Made by a program: the position numbers and the translations under genes
The notes under the pieces: model-generated
Databases searched by the model: none
What the model saw: only the letters and a program-made list of their open reading frames with translations
What the model was told of the DNA's origin: nothing
NCBI GenBank assembly: GCA_022865865.1
Contig: JALHTN010000414.1
Location: 1 to 14,831 of the forward strand
DNA length: 14,831 nucleotides
Direction: 5' to 3'
Origin: Anaerolineales bacterium
Lineage (GTDB): Bacteria > Chloroflexota > Anaerolineae > Anaerolineales > UBA4823
Shown here: in pieces, positions 14,377 through 14,831 of the stretch
Numbering within the stretch: the stretch's first letter is position 1
How the letters are laid out: every line of letters starts with the position of its first letter

Positions 14377-14831
14377 TTACCAAATCCCGGGTATCAGTTT
14401 GTAAGTTACTTCATGAGCATATTCCTGGTACCCCTGCAGCTCAGCTTTTAGAGTCTGGTCTTCCAGGTAGGTTCGCATGAAAACAATCCCACAAGTCAAA
14501 CCCGCTGGGATCAGTGCCCACAGCGACCCTAACATCAGAGGAGTGAAAAGGATAAAGAATAATGAACCCAGGTACCCAGGATGGCGGAGATACTGGTATG
14601 GCCCGGATTTAATCACCAGGTGACCGCGCTCATCCTGGATGCGCACCATGCCAATGAAAAAGCGGTTGGCTGCCATTGCCCATAAGGCCAGTAAACCACC
14701 CCCAAATACGAATATTGAAGCAATAATTACCAGCCACCCGGGGAATTCAGGTGACCAAGCATAACGATAATCCAACCCGGATATGATCCAGATGATTAAT
14801 GGTCCTATTGTTGCCATCAATCGAGATAAGA
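14377..14831 (-). CDS. Isoprenylcysteine carboxyl methyltransferase-like membrane protein, N-terminus beyond the window
   Basis: The frame is open to the window edge, so the start is not seen; the first in-window start codons (TTG 14820 and ATG 14817) need not be real. About 147 residues remain. Three to four hydrophobic helices are visible, with the family signature GPYQYLRHPGYLG in the middle and EDQTLKAELQGYQEYAHEV followed by YKLIPGIW at the end. Proteins of this ICMT/PEMT-like family use S-adenosylmethionine in the membrane to methylate carboxyl groups or lipids; bacterial substrates are mostly unknown. It lies alone on the minus strand here and is unlikely to be linked to the methyltransferase operon at the other end, which uses corrinoid chemistry. 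Confidence 0.88.
   Translation of the reverse strand, partial: LSRLMATIGPLIIWIISGLDYRYAWSPEFPGWLVIIASIFVFGGGLLALWAMAANRFFIGMVRIQDERGHLVIKSGPYQYLRHPGYLGSLFFILFTPLMLGSLWALIPAGLTCGIVFMRTYLEDQTLKAELQGYQEYAHEVTYKLIPGIW

Noticed and set aside
1..14831. CRISPR arrays, tRNA or rRNA genes
   Set aside because: I found no regularly spaced direct repeats, no tRNA cloverleaf with a T-loop GGTTCRAATCC pattern, and no rRNA segments.

Overview
The window most resembles a member of the Chloroflexota (Anaerolineae-like). This is an inference from gene content: many MttB-family paralogs, a SHOCT protein with an arginine-rich N-terminus, an IS256-family relic, and short palindromes of the 'CTTCGCTCAGG' type. 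Nothing in the window is a decisive taxonomic marker.

Region 1 (1-10806, plus strand) is one tightly packed operon whose 5' end lies outside the window. In order it holds the C-terminal part of an MttB-family (trimethylamine methyltransferase-like) protein, a full MttB paralog, an agmatine-deiminase-like enzyme, an N-carbamoylputrescine-amidase-like enzyme, two more MttB paralogs, a saccharopine-dehydrogenase-like oxidoreductase, a HemL-like class III aminotransferase, and an OppF/DppF-type ABC ATPase. Gaps are 0-65 bp, and a strong bidirectional hairpin terminator (10854-10882) closes the unit. No MttB frame carries an internal UAG, so these look like non-pyrrolysine members that demethylate quaternary amines. 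No corrinoid protein or corrinoid activase is present in the window. The gene set suggests uptake of an N-methylated (betaine-like) amine, corrinoid-dependent demethylation, hydrolysis of a guanidine group to a ureido group and then an amine, and transamination or oxidation of the rest. The true substrate is unknown. This operon is the main candidate for an undescribed system.

Region 2 (10930-12339, minus strand) holds a small SHOCT-domain membrane protein convergent with the operon, then the 3' remnant of an IS256-family transposase. Homology is lost at both edges of the remnant next to short palindromic repeats.

Region 3 (12340-13630, minus strand) is a two-gene queuosine-precursor unit: queF (preQ0 reductase), then a YhhQ-family precursor transporter, with a plausible promoter upstream of queF.

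Region 4 (13631-14831) is mostly non-coding. It contains an unlisted 59-residue membrane protein gene with a strong ribosome binding site, a hairpin, and the C-terminal part of an isoprenylcysteine-methyltransferase-like membrane protein that runs off the window end.
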